Below are positions 27,186-35,892 of a stretch of DNA of 62,959 bases, in pieces. The stretch lies in NCBI GenBank assembly GCA_965225955.1, contig CBDDBX010000034.1, positions 1 through 62,959 on the forward strand, written 5' to 3'. Made by a program: the position numbers and the translations under genes. The DNA comes from CBDDBX01 sp965225955. Its GTDB lineage: Bacteria; Acidobacteriota; Aminicenantia; UBA2199. Every line of letters starts with the position of its first letter. Position 1 is the first letter of the stretch. Below the pieces are notes generated by a model. That model did no database searches. It was not told the origin of the DNA and was given only the letters and a program-made list of their open reading frames with translations.

Positions 27186-30100
27186 AACGAAAAAGCAGAA
27201 CAATGGATATTGCAGTAACAGGTATAGCTGTAAGAACAGCTCTGGCAGATAATAAAGAACAACTCTGGCAAAACATGATGGAAGGCAGGGATTCAATACA
27301 CGGAATATCTGATATCCGAATGTCAGATACTGACCGTTTTCTTGAATTCAGTTACGGCCTCAAACCTGACAGGGACCCGGAACGTAACAGACAGAGATAT
27401 CTTAAATGCGGATATCTTAAAGAGATAGATAAGTTTGATTACAGGTTTTTCAGACTCTCTCCCAAAGAGGCTGGTCTTATGGATCCTAACCAGAGGCTCT
27501 TTATTGAGACTGCATATGAAGCTCTCGAAGATTCAGGTAATTCAGAAACCAGTCTTCAGAAATACAGAACCGGAATCTACACAGGATTTTCAGATGATGC
27601 AAGAGTAAACTATTTCCAGATGATTCATCAGATAGATCCTTCACTTATACCTCAGTCTGTAGCAGGTAACCTCTCATCCATTGTACCGGGACGGGTTTCA
27701 TATTTTCTTAACCTTAACGGACCGGCAATAATGGTGGATACTGCATGTTCCTCCTCTCTTGTTGCAATACATCTGGCATGCCAGGGAATAGTGAGTGGTG
27801 ATTGTGACCAGGCTGTTGCCGGAGGAGTTCGTATAAACCTGATTCCCCTCTCCTACAAGGACAAAGTTGGCATAGAATCTGCTGATGGCAGAACCAAAAC
27901 TTTCGATGATAATTCAGATGGAACAGGTATTGGAGAAGGTTCTGCAGCTGTAGTACTCAAACCTTTGAAAAATGCATTAAGAGACAGGGACAATATCTAC
28001 TGCGTAATAAAGGGTAGTGCAATAAATCAGGACGGCCACTCTGCAGGTATAACAGCCCCACGACCGGAAGCCCAGAAAAAAGTGATTCTGGATGCATGGG
28101 AGAGATCAGGCATTGATCCACAGAACCTCTCTTTTATAGAGATTCACGGTACAGGCACAAGAGTGGGAGATCCTGCTGAAATGCGGGGTCTGAAAGCTGC
28201 ATTTGATGAACATACCGGAATGAAACAGTTTTGTGCAGCTGGCTCTGTAAAAACTATTACAGGACACCTTTTTGAAGCTGCAGGAATTCTGAGTTTCATT
28301 AAATCTGCTATGGCTCTGAAGAACCGGGTTCTTCCTCCTTCAATAAATATGACATGTCCAAATCGCAATATCCCATTTGAGGAGTCAGCACTATTCGTAA
28401 ATGATGAACCTGTAAACCTGGATTCAGACTCCCCTCTGATCTGTGGTGTAACAGCTTTTGGTTTCAGTGGTACAAACTGCCACATGGTACTGGAAGAACA
28501 TACAGCAGATACTCAGGAGAAAAGTGAAGATGCAGAATGCTACTGCTTTACTCTTTCAGCAAAATCTGACACAGCTCTCAGACAACAGATTCTCAATCAC
28601 TATATTCACATAAAAGAGCAGAAATCGCCTGTTTTAAGAAATATCTGCTTCACACTTAATACCGGCAGAAGACATTATGAAAAGAGAGCAGCAATTGTAA
28701 GCTCTGATATAAGTGATCTTCTGCGAAAACTTAAATATGCATCAGAAGCAGATAATATTAATGAACTGAAAGATGTTTTCTACTCTGAAGGGGAGATAAA
28801 TGAAGTTGTAAATAAAAAACTAAAAGCTACTCCTATGAATATAAGAAGGCAGCTGAAGCAGTTTCTTAATGGCGGGAGTGTTAAGTGGAACAGCTTATAC
28901 AAAGATCTGCAGCCCGTGAAAGTACCTCTTCCCACCTACCCTTTTGACAGGAAAAGGTGCTGGCTGGACATTCCTGAAACAACTGAATCGGGCTCACTGG
29001 AAGGTCAGTTATACTATCACATGGAGTGGGTTGAAGAGAGCACATCCCTTTCGGCCGGAGAATTGTCAAAAGGTACAACTCTTCTTTTTAACAGCAAAAG
29101 CAGAATTGCATCTCCACTCATACCGGAACTACAGAAGAGGGGCGGAAAATTTGTGAGAGTAGATCATGGTGATAACTTCAGCATCAGTAATGAAGAGAGT
29201 TATATTCTGAGAAACTGTGAAGAGGATTTTCAGAAACTGTTCAAAAATATAAACTCAGAAGAGTTGACTGAAATACTCTTTTTCTGTGACTCTCTGAATG
29301 AGTCAATGAGCATTGAATCTCTTAACAGGCACAAGAGAGTTAATCTCTATTTTCTTGCAGAACTTGGTAAGAGCCTCCAGAAGTACAGACCTCATGACAA
29401 GGTGCAGGTAACGGTTATTACTGATCACGCATATATGATAACAGGAGATGAACTAGTTCTTTCACCGGAAAACACAGCTATCACAGGCCTTGCCAATGCT
29501 ATAGAGAAGGAGTGTGAAAACCTCCATATAAGATCTGTTGACATAGATAATTCAGGAAGTAACGACGCAATTATTCAGCTTATTAATGCAGAAAAAACTC
29601 ACAGGCTCTACGCCCTTAGAGATAAAAAACTATATTATGAAAAATTTGTACCGGTAAAAAAAGAAGCTCTCAAAGAGAGACCTGTTAACATCAGACCTGA
29701 CGGCACATGGTTAATAACAGGTGGCACAGGAGGTATAGGACTTGAAATAGCATCCTGGCTTGGCAACAAAGCACCTGCATCAACTATATATCTTATAAGC
29801 AGATCGTCGATACCTCCCCGTAATATGTGGGAAAGTGAAGAGGTCAGGAGTGATACAAAACTCTACAGAAAAATTGAAGGTATCTTAAGAGCAGAAGCTA
29901 CAGGTGCCAAAATCAGAGTAATCAGTGCAGATACCTCAGATATGGAATCTATGGAACGTGCGGTTTCAGAGATTCACTCTGAATCAGGTAAAATTAACGG
30001 AATATTCCATGGTGCGGGAGTAGAAGGGGAAGGTCTTCTGGTTAGAAAAGAGGAGAAAAAATTCACAAACGTTATTCAGCCTAAAATTGACGGAACCTGG

Positions 30101-30805
30101 ATTCTGGATCATCTTACAAGAGAAGATAAACCGGATTTCATGATTCTCTTCTCTTCAGTTGCCACATATCTTATGAATCCGGGACAGACAGATTACACTG
30201 CTGCCAATGCGTTTCTTGATACCTATTCAGATCTCAGGAACCGTAACGGTTTTACAACTCTGGCAATAAACTGGGTTACCTGGAAAGAAACCGGTATGGC
30301 GGTTAATTACAATGTAAATGTTGATATTATCTTTAAAGCGATACCAACCAACACAGCTATATCCGCTATGGATGAGATAATGAACAGAGGTATCAGTAAA
30401 GTTCTTATTGGTGAGCTCAACATTAACAGTAAACTGATTAACCTTCTGAAAAACGCACAGTTTGATATGGATTACAGAATAAAAAAAGTTCTGGATACCC
30501 GTCCCGACAGTTCAAGGCAGATATCCGAAACCTCCGGGAAGAGAGGTAAAACAGCTCTGCTTACTGGCAGAGAAAATAATAAGTACAGTGATTCTGAACT
30601 ACTGGTAGCCAGAGTATGGGGAGATGTGCTGGGATTTGAAGAGCTTAAAACTGAAGACAATTTTTACGAACTTGGTGGAGATTCGATTCTGGCAACACAG
30701 GTGGTAAACAGAATTAACGACGAAATAGAGAACAAACTCTCTCTGGTTGAGATTTTTAATTATGAAACAATTGCAGATCTTGCAGCTTATATAGAGAGCC
30801 TCTGA
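27182..30805 (+). CDS. Trans-AT polyketide synthase, single module KS-KR-ACP
   Basis: The 1207-residue protein is one extension module without an AT. The ketosynthase (about 8-430) has Cys189 in DTACSSSL, His322 in HGTGT and His362 in TGHLFEAAG, so it should be active. A post-KS linker ends in LPTYPFDRKRCW, as in trans-AT synthases. A ketoreductase (structural half from about 610, catalytic half 839-1040) has WLITGGTGGIG, a Ser in LFSSVATY and a Tyr in TDYTAANAF. The carrier domain ends the protein with Ser about 1167 in LGGDSI. No dehydratase, loading or release domain is present. Extender loading would come from the acyltransferase upstream. Confidence 0.95.
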   Translation: MKRKSRTMDIAVTGIAVRTALADNKEQLWQNMMEGRDSIHGISDIRMSDTDRFLEFSYGLKPDRDPERNRQRYLKCGYLKEIDKFDYRFFRLSPKEAGLMDPNQRLFIETAYEALEDSGNSETSLQKYRTGIYTGFSDDARVNYFQMIHQIDPSLIPQSVAGNLSSIVPGRVSYFLNLNGPAIMVDTACSSSLVAIHLACQGIVSGDCDQAVAGGVRINLIPLSYKDKVGIESADGRTKTFDDNSDGTGIGEGSAAVVLKPLKNALRDRDNIYCVIKGSAINQDGHSAGITAPRPEAQKKVILDAWERSGIDPQNLSFIEIHGTGTRVGDPAEMRGLKAAFDEHTGMKQFCAAGSVKTITGHLFEAAGILSFIKSAMALKNRVLPPSINMTCPNRNIPFEESALFVNDEPVNLDSDSPLICGVTAFGFSGTNCHMVLEEHTADTQEKSEDAECYCFTLSAKSDTALRQQILNHYIHIKEQKSPVLRNICFTLNTGRRHYEKRAAIVSSDISDLLRKLKYASEADNINELKDVFYSEGEINEVVNKKLKATPMNIRRQLKQFLNGGSVKWNSLYKDLQPVKVPLPTYPFDRKRCWLDIPETTESGSLEGQLYYHMEWVEESTSLSAGELSKGTTLLFNSKSRIASPLIPELQKRGGKFVRVDHGDNFSISNEESYILRNCEEDFQKLFKNINSEELTEILFFCDSLNESMSIESLNRHKRVNLYFLAELGKSLQKYRPHDKVQVTVITDHAYMITGDELVLSPENTAITGLANAIEKECENLHIRSVDIDNSGSNDAIIQLINAEKTHRLYALRDKKLYYEKFVPVKKEALKERPVNIRPDGTWLITGGTGGIGLEIASWLGNKAPASTIYLISRSSIPPRNMWESEEVRSDTKLYRKIEGILRAEATGAKIRVISADTSDMESMERAVSEIHSESGKINGIFHGAGVEGEGLLVRKEEKKFTNVIQPKIDGTWILDHLTREDKPDFMILFSSVATYLMNPGQTDYTAANAFLDTYSDLRNRNGFTTLAINWVTWKETGMAVNYNVNVDIIFKAIPTNTAISAMDEIMNRGISKVLIGELNINSKLINLLKNAQFDMDYRIKKVLDTRPDSSRQISETSGKRGKTALLTGRENNKYSDSELLVARVWGDVLGFEELKTEDNFYELGGDSILATQVVNRINDEIENKLSLVEIFNYETIADLAAYIESL

Positions 30806-30810
30806 TATCT

Positions 30811-30833
30811 GAAGGTACAGAAAACGTACCTTC
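30811..30833. terminator. Bidirectional hairpin after the polyketide operon
   Basis: GAAGGTAC (30811-30818) pairs with GTACCTTC (30826-30833). It lies between the convergent polyketide synthase and YcaO genes. Confidence 0.65.
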
Positions 30834-30869
30834 ATTCCCAACTACTTATCTGATATTTTAATACTCTTC

Positions 30870-32720
30870 TTAATGTAAAGTGGAAACATCTCTCTGCCTG
30901 ATATTCTTCTCTTTCATAGCTCTGTATATCTTTCTTGACAACCTGAACTGGCGGGAGGTATTACAGGAATCTGTTAACGGGCACTCACTGCATGCGGGGC
31001 ATTTGGGCAGAGGAATATTATCCAGCACAGAGTTACTGTTTTTCAGATCTTCATATACTCCTTCCACAATTTCTATATCCTTACCACTACTTCTTTTTAA
31101 CTCATTTAATATCTTAGTATCATTCATGCCTTCGCTTTTAAGTTTAAGATACTCCTCTACAAGATCGTAATAGTCCAGCTTTTCCTTTCTTGTACCATAA
31201 AACTCTTTAAATGCTTTGTAAGCTTCAGGAAAGTGCTGCAGCTTATATCTGAGAAGAGATACAAAAAACAGTACCGGCATATCTCCATGATCACTCTCAT
31301 CAGAAAGACTGATACTAAACAGATCAAACAGCATTCCCCCTTTACAGCACTCAAGAGTACGTACAAGAGCCTCAAGTTCTTCTTTATTGCACTGACGGGT
31401 TTTATAGAAAAGTTCTCTGCTCTTATCGATTTCAACAAGAGGGAACTTCTCTCTTCTGCTATTATCAACAATTACAGATTTTTTACCCATAAAAGAGACT
31501 TCCGGTATATACACGTAAACAGTAGGAAAACCCAGAAATGACGTATCTCTTATATAGACATTGAAACCCTGCCCGTGAAACTTTTCTGAATACCTTTTCA
31601 CCTCTTCTTCATATGAATCACAGGCTTCAAATACCCGGGCATCAAAACTGTAATCCGGTTTGCTTCCAAAAAGAGTTTGCGGAAACCTGCCACTATTATC
31701 TTTGGTAAAGTTCTGGAACTCCCTTCTCCTGGCAATCTGGCTCTTTTCAGAGTCATCTGTGAACATCTCCAGTTCAGCTTCAGGTATATCAAGGAATCTG
31801 TCTTTAAACTCTCTGTCCCCAGCAAATCCCTGATAAATTTCAGTCAGGCAACGACTCAAAGCAATTCCGAAATGCGATTCACTTCCAATATTCAACTGAT
31901 ACTTACCTCTCTCTCTGTCAATAACCAGCAGTCCGAGAGAGGGCATTCCCAGGCCTGCGGAAAAATCTTTTACCTTTACCTCATACCCCTTATCTCTTAT
32001 CTTCTCTATAGTCTCATACTCAGCACTGTACTTCTCCAGAAAACTATCCGGCACATCCGGCGGAGTAAGCTGTTCATAAAAAACCTTTGAAGCACACCAT
32101 CTTTCCATTAATTCACACAGTGCCTGAAATGTTGCCTCTGCAACAGTATTACCTGCAGCCATTCCATTTGAACCGGTTCCCAGCATAATCAGATTATAAG
32201 GAATATACACAACTCTTTCTTCTGCTGAATCATAAAATGGTATACCCAGTACCCCATCCCGGCCATTGGTTTCTATTCTGCAGAAAAAATCTTCAATAAA
32301 TTTTTCTCTTGCCTTCCCCTTATATTTAACACAGTCGTTTACTACCTTTTCAGGAAGCTTCATGAACTCCTCTTTTGTTATATATTTTTCATCTGGATAA
32401 TATACAAATCCAAACTCATTCTGCAACTTAAACAGAAACTCTTTATCGAACCCTGAGAAGAGTCCATTCTGCACCCTCTCAATTAATTCTGCATAAGCAC
32501 TTGCCAGACTATACATTTCAGTGCGGCCTTTACCATTTGTACCGAATACATTTACCCCGTCATCAGTAATCTCCACTCTGTGTGAATAGACCTGGGGCAT
32601 AGGAATAAAAGAGTCTGTTATCTCAGTATCAATCTTCAATTCCCGGAATATACCGACAATATCCTCAACGCTCTGCTCAGGCAATCTTTCCTTATACTTT
32701 CTTTTCAGATCACTATACAT
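30870..32720 (-). CDS. YcaO-domain protein of the E. coli YcaO type, with C-terminal Cys cluster
   Basis: YcaO enzymes use ATP to activate amide bonds. In E. coli, YcaO is linked to RimO methylthiolation of ribosomal protein S12; other members make azolines or thioamides in peptides. This 616-residue protein has the nucleotide-site residues: TNGKG (61-65), SAYAELIER (74-82), SNGMAAGNT (184-192), and Glu195, Gln199, Glu203, Glu206, Arg207. Landmarks such as YYPDEK and VYIPYN align with E. coli YcaO. The C-terminus instead carries C574-x2-C577-x2-C580-x5-C586, a possible metal or iron-sulfur site. I start at ATG 32720 with GGGAGG six bases before. It follows the sigma-54 regulator gene by 54 bases. 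Confidence 0.88.
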   Translation of the reverse strand: MYSDLKRKYKERLPEQSVEDIVGIFRELKIDTEITDSFIPMPQVYSHRVEITDDGVNVFGTNGKGRTEMYSLASAYAELIERVQNGLFSGFDKEFLFKLQNEFGFVYYPDEKYITKEEFMKLPEKVVNDCVKYKGKAREKFIEDFFCRIETNGRDGVLGIPFYDSAEERVVYIPYNLIMLGTGSNGMAAGNTVAEATFQALCELMERWCASKVFYEQLTPPDVPDSFLEKYSAEYETIEKIRDKGYEVKVKDFSAGLGMPSLGLLVIDRERGKYQLNIGSESHFGIALSRCLTEIYQGFAGDREFKDRFLDIPEAELEMFTDDSEKSQIARRREFQNFTKDNSGRFPQTLFGSKPDYSFDARVFEACDSYEEEVKRYSEKFHGQGFNVYIRDTSFLGFPTVYVYIPEVSFMGKKSVIVDNSRREKFPLVEIDKSRELFYKTRQCNKEELEALVRTLECCKGGMLFDLFSISLSDESDHGDMPVLFFVSLLRYKLQHFPEAYKAFKEFYGTRKEKLDYYDLVEEYLKLKSEGMNDTKILNELKRSSGKDIEIVEGVYEDLKNSNSVLDNIPLPKCPACSECPLTDSCNTSRQFRLSRKIYRAMKEKNIRQRDVSTLH

Positions 32721-32774
32721 AAACCACCTCCCTATATTTCTCATAAACTCTTTCTTACTCATTTAACTCAGTAA

Positions 32775-34127
32775 CTAATTTGTCACCTGATTTTCACACA
32801 CAGTTTCATCATCACTACACCGGGTAAATTTGTGAGTATGCAGGAAATTCATAAATCTCTTGTAATCTGATTCAGGAAGGTTATATATTCCAAGAAGTTT
32901 TTTATAAACCCCTTTTGTTCTGCCAAGACCATCCTGAATACACCTCAGCACCTGTTCTCTGTTAAGGTCCCTCTTCAGATAAGGTTCTTTTACCACATCC
33001 CAGAAAGACTCCCCTGCTTTGAAACTGCTCCACAAGTGTAAGGCTGACTCCTCTCTCTCCGGTTTATCCCGACCTATACTCTTCTGTAACTCTTTTAAAA
33101 CTGCCACTTTATCTACAACTTCGTACTCCCCCACTCCCAGCCTTATCAGGAAATTAAGAAGTTCCCGCACGTTACCAGTCCAGCTATAACCCATCATTGC
33201 TTCTATTCCCGAATCATCAACCGGTTTTCCCATAAGAAGTTTTCTATTATCCTCAACAAGAACTCTTATGTCTTCCAGCCTCTCTCTTAATGGAGGTATC
33301 TTTATTTCAAGTACACAGAGCCTGTAATAGAGATCTTCCCTGAAGCGTCCTTCTCTTATCTCTTCCTCAAGGTTCCTGTTTGTTGCAGCTACAATTCTTA
33401 CATCAGCAAACTTTTCTCTTGCATCTCCCAGTCTTCTGTATCTTCCCTCTTCAATAAAAGTAAGAAGTTTACTCTGGAACTGAAGAGAAATTTCAGTTAT
33501 TTCATCAAGAAACAGTGTACCCCTGTCAGCTTCTTCTATAAGACCGGGTCTGTCTGTTACAGCACCTGTAAAAGCCCCCTTCTTATGACCAAAAAGAATA
33601 CTCTCAAATAACTCTTCAGGAATATTGGGGCAATTCTCTTTCACCAGCTGACCTTCACGTTTTGATTGTTTATGAATAAATGATGCCAGCCTGCTCTTCC
33701 CGGCACCGCTTTCTCCAGTCAGCAGTATTGGATAAGGACAGGTTGAATAGCGACCTGCATCTTCCAGAATTCCTTTTATAATACTACTGTTACCGGATAG
33801 TATCCTCGTATCTGCGTTTCCTTTGAGCTCATCCAGAATCATGTCACAGAGCAGTATCAGGCTATCGCAATTCTGTCTGTCAAAAATGACACCATCTGAT
33901 TCTGCATAGATCAGGAAATCCTCAGAAACCGGTACCAGTACAATATTTTCATATGTACAGATAGAGCACAATCTTCCTTTGACTCTTGATTTCAAAAGAT
34001 CTGTTGCTCTTATGCAATCAGCCCCTTCGCTACACCAGATGACTTTGTAATTATAGTCAGAAATTACAAAGAAGCCATCTTTACTGAACTTCTCATACAA
34101 AAGGTCCCTAACTTTCTTAACCAACAA
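32775..34127 (-). CDS. Sigma-54-dependent enhancer-binding protein with Cys-rich sensor domain
   Basis: This 450-residue AAA+ activator remodels RNA polymerase holding sigma-54. Walker A GESGAGKS is at 138-145, the sigma-54 contact loop GAFTGA at 184-189 and Walker B GTLFLDEI at 203-210; an arginine-finger region follows (REDLYYRLCVLEIKIPPLRER). The N-terminal 100 residues look PAS/GAF-like and hold Cys32, Cys38, Cys54 and Cys57, which could bind a metal or react to redox state. The C-terminus (GVYKKLLGIYNLPESDYKRF) looks like a variant Fis-type helix-turn-helix. The TTG start follows GGAG by about six bases. It is divergent from a sigma-54 promoter and probably its activator. Confidence 0.92.
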   Translation of the reverse strand: MLVKKVRDLLYEKFSKDGFFVISDYNYKVIWCSEGADCIRATDLLKSRVKGRLCSICTYENIVLVPVSEDFLIYAESDGVIFDRQNCDSLILLCDMILDELKGNADTRILSGNSSIIKGILEDAGRYSTCPYPILLTGESGAGKSRLASFIHKQSKREGQLVKENCPNIPEELFESILFGHKKGAFTGAVTDRPGLIEEADRGTLFLDEITEISLQFQSKLLTFIEEGRYRRLGDAREKFADVRIVAATNRNLEEEIREGRFREDLYYRLCVLEIKIPPLRERLEDIRVLVEDNRKLLMGKPVDDSGIEAMMGYSWTGNVRELLNFLIRLGVGEYEVVDKVAVLKELQKSIGRDKPEREESALHLWSSFKAGESFWDVVKEPYLKRDLNREQVLRCIQDGLGRTKGVYKKLLGIYNLPESDYKRFMNFLHTHKFTRCSDDETVCENQVTN

Positions 34128-34263
34128 TAATTCTCCAGAAATAACTCAACAACTTCCAACAAACCAATGGCCCGTAAGCCAGCTTAAATCAAAACTAGCA
34201 TAAAAAAAAAACTGCCGCAAGCTTTTATTATGCATAAAAAAAGATATCAGAAACCGGAGCCGC

Positions 34264-34306
34264 AAATCTTGCCACAACCAGACAGAGACTTGTTTCAGCA
34301 AGATTT
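34264..34306. promoter_or_regulatory. Candidate enhancer (UAS) inverted repeat
   Basis: AAATCTTGC (34264-34272) and GCAAGATTT (34298-34306) form a perfect 9-bp inverted repeat. Its centre is about 108 bases before the predicted start at 34393, a normal distance for a sigma-54 activator site. Confidence 0.45.
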
Positions 34307-34366
34307 TTCCCTGGTCTGCAAAAACAGAGATCCCTTCCAGTAATGGGTATTCACAATTTCATCATA

Positions 34367-34382
34367 TGGCATATTAATTGCA
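34367..34382 (+). promoter_or_regulatory. Sigma-54 (-24/-12) promoter
   Basis: TGGCAT (34367-34372), five bases, then TTGCA (34378-34382) match the TGGCAC-N5-TTGCW consensus with correct spacing. The predicted transcription start is 34393. It faces the short peptide gene at 34499 and lies upstream of the divergent sigma-54 activator gene. Confidence 0.8.
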
Positions 34383-34392
34383 TTGCTTATAC

Positions 34393-34444
34393 TATCCTGC
34401 GAAAAAGGGCGTATATACAAAGTTTATGAGAGTATCGCAGGATA
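34393..34444 (+). other. 5' end stem-loop of the sigma-54 transcript
   Basis: TATCCTGCGA (34393-34402) and TCGCAGGATA (34435-34444) are perfectly complementary. The first base is the predicted transcription start, so the mRNA would begin directly in a 10-bp stem with a 32-base loop. Possible roles are protection from decay or a binding site in the DNA. Confidence 0.6.
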
Positions 34445-34462
34445 ATTGAGAGTTAAAAACTA

Positions 34463-34483
34463 TTCCTGTTAAAAAAACAGGAA
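34463..34483 (+). other. Stem-loop just before the ribosome-binding site of the short peptide
   Basis: TTCCTGTT (34463-34470) pairs with AACAGGAA (34476-34483). It ends four bases before AGGAGG (34488-34493) and could control access to it. Confidence 0.55.
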
Positions 34484-34498
34484 AATCAGGAGGATATT

Positions 34499-34618
34499 AT
34501 GCGTTTTTTTAAAGAAAAAAGTGAAAACAGAAAGGCTCTGGCAGCTCTGCAGTACAGACACAACAAACTGAAAAGTTCAGAAGACACAGATTCAAACACA
34601 GGCAGACCTCTTATTTAA
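34499..34618 (+). CDS. Short peptide (39 residues) under sigma-54 control
   Basis: The reading frame has a perfect AGGAGG five bases before ATG and ends in TAA at 34618. The peptide opens MRFFKEKSENRK, has a likely amphipathic helix (ALAALQYRHNKL) and ends SSEDTDSNTGRPLI. It contains no Cys; the tail is rich in Ser, Thr and Asp. I do not recognise a family. A sigma-54 promoter and two 5' hairpins lie upstream and a hairpin terminator downstream, so it forms its own small transcription unit. Divergent neighbours are a sigma-54 activator and a YcaO enzyme, which makes a modified-peptide precursor one possibility; a toxin, stress peptide or regulatory RNA are others. Confidence 0.65.
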   Translation: MRFFKEKSENRKALAALQYRHNKLKSSEDTDSNTGRPLI

Positions 34619-34637
34619 ATTAAAATCTGCTTATTAA

Positions 34638-34672
34638 AACAGGAAAGGAGCGTTCATACGCTTCTTTCTGTT
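34638..34672 (+). terminator. Hairpin terminator of the short-peptide unit
   Basis: AACAGGAAAGGAGCG (34638-34652) pairs with CGCTTCTTTCTGTT (34659-34672) with one bulged base and one G-T pair. A T-poor tail follows. Confidence 0.65.
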
Positions 34673-34793
34673 AACAATTCAGGGTCAGTTCAGACCACCT
34701 TCTATTAAACAAAACAATCTATAAACCTTAGTTTTATCCCCTTGCTATGGAGACCTCTCTGAAATATACTTATAGTTCATTATGGAGGACAAT

Positions 34794-35825
34794 ATGAGGA
34801 ACTTTGCCAGCGATAATAATTCCGGCGCACACCCTGCAATAATAGAAGCAATAAGCAGTGCCAACTGCGGACATGTACAGGCTTATGGGGATGATTCTCT
34901 TACAATAGAAACGAAAAAACTTTTTCAGCAGCATTTTGGAGAAGGTTGTGACACACATTTTGTACTCACCGGAACCGGAGCCAATGTACTTGCTCTTAAA
35001 GCGATGACCCATTCATGGAACTCAATTCTTGCTACTGATATAGCTCATATAAACGGAGATGAGTGTGGAGCTCCTGAAAAGATTACCGGTTGTAAAATAG
35101 TTACAGTAGAGCATCGTAACGGTAAACTTCACCCTGACCAGTTAAAACCACATATGCACGTTATTGGTGAACAGCACCATTCACAACCCGGAGCAGTATC
35201 AATTACCCAGCCTACAGAGCTTGGTACTCTCTATACTGTAGATGAGATAAAAGAGATAGCCGATTTCTGTCGCCACTACAATATGCCTCTCCATATGGAT
35301 GGTGCAAGAATATCAAATGCTGCAGTCGCAATGGATATGGACTTCAGGGAATTTACTGTGGATGCAGGAGTAGATGCTCTTTCATTTGGTGGCACTAAAA
35401 ACGGCATGATTTACGGTGAAGCCCTGCTGTTTTTCAATAACGATTTTGGTAAAGGCCTGCCATATATGAGAAAACAGAATATGCAGCTGGCATCAAAAAT
35501 GAGATTTATAAGTGCACAGTTTAAAGCTTTTCTAAGTAACAATCTATGGAAGGATAATGCTATTCATGCTAACAAAGCAGCTGCAATGCTTGCTGAAAAT
35601 ATCGCTCACATTCCTGAGTTGGAACTAATAGAAAAAGCTGAAGCCAATGGACTTTTTGTCAAAATCCCTTCTCACTGGATTGAGCCTCTTCAGGATGAAT
35701 ACTTCTTCTATATCTGGGACAGAGAAGAGTCTGTAGTAAGATGGATGACATCCTTTGACACAAGAGAAGAAGATATTGAGAGATTTACCGGGCTGCTAAA
35801 AAAGAACTCTTCTCCCAACAGTTAA
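34794..35825 (+). CDS. ltaE: Low-specificity L-threonine aldolase
   Basis: This PLP enzyme splits L-threonine or allo-threonine to glycine and acetaldehyde. The 343-residue protein opens MRNFASDNNSGAHPAI, has the substrate-binding HMDGARISNAA and the Schiff-base lysine region SFGGTKNGMIYGEALLFF. The start at 34794 follows GGAGG by six bases; an ATG four codons earlier overlaps that site. A TATACT/TATAGT stretch lies shortly upstream. It is not part of an obvious operon. Confidence 0.93.
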   Translation: MRNFASDNNSGAHPAIIEAISSANCGHVQAYGDDSLTIETKKLFQQHFGEGCDTHFVLTGTGANVLALKAMTHSWNSILATDIAHINGDECGAPEKITGCKIVTVEHRNGKLHPDQLKPHMHVIGEQHHSQPGAVSITQPTELGTLYTVDEIKEIADFCRHYNMPLHMDGARISNAAVAMDMDFREFTVDAGVDALSFGGTKNGMIYGEALLFFNNDFGKGLPYMRKQNMQLASKMRFISAQFKAFLSNNLWKDNAIHANKAAAMLAENIAHIPELELIEKAEANGLFVKIPSHWIEPLQDEYFFYIWDREESVVRWMTSFDTREEDIERFTGLLKKNSSPNS

Positions 35826-35892
35826 CATGTTAAACACATTTTCCTGTAAAAAAAATAACTTTTAATGGTAAAATTCTACCAGGAGCATATAA

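Noticed and set aside
34260..34275. Sigma-54 promoter on the minus strand for the activator gene
   Set aside because: TGGCAAGATTTGC is present on the minus strand, but GG and GC are two bases too close.
34499..34618. Standard azoline-type precursor peptide
   Set aside because: The peptide has no Cys and no known leader motif, and the YcaO is nearer the E. coli type. I keep it only as a peptide of unknown role.
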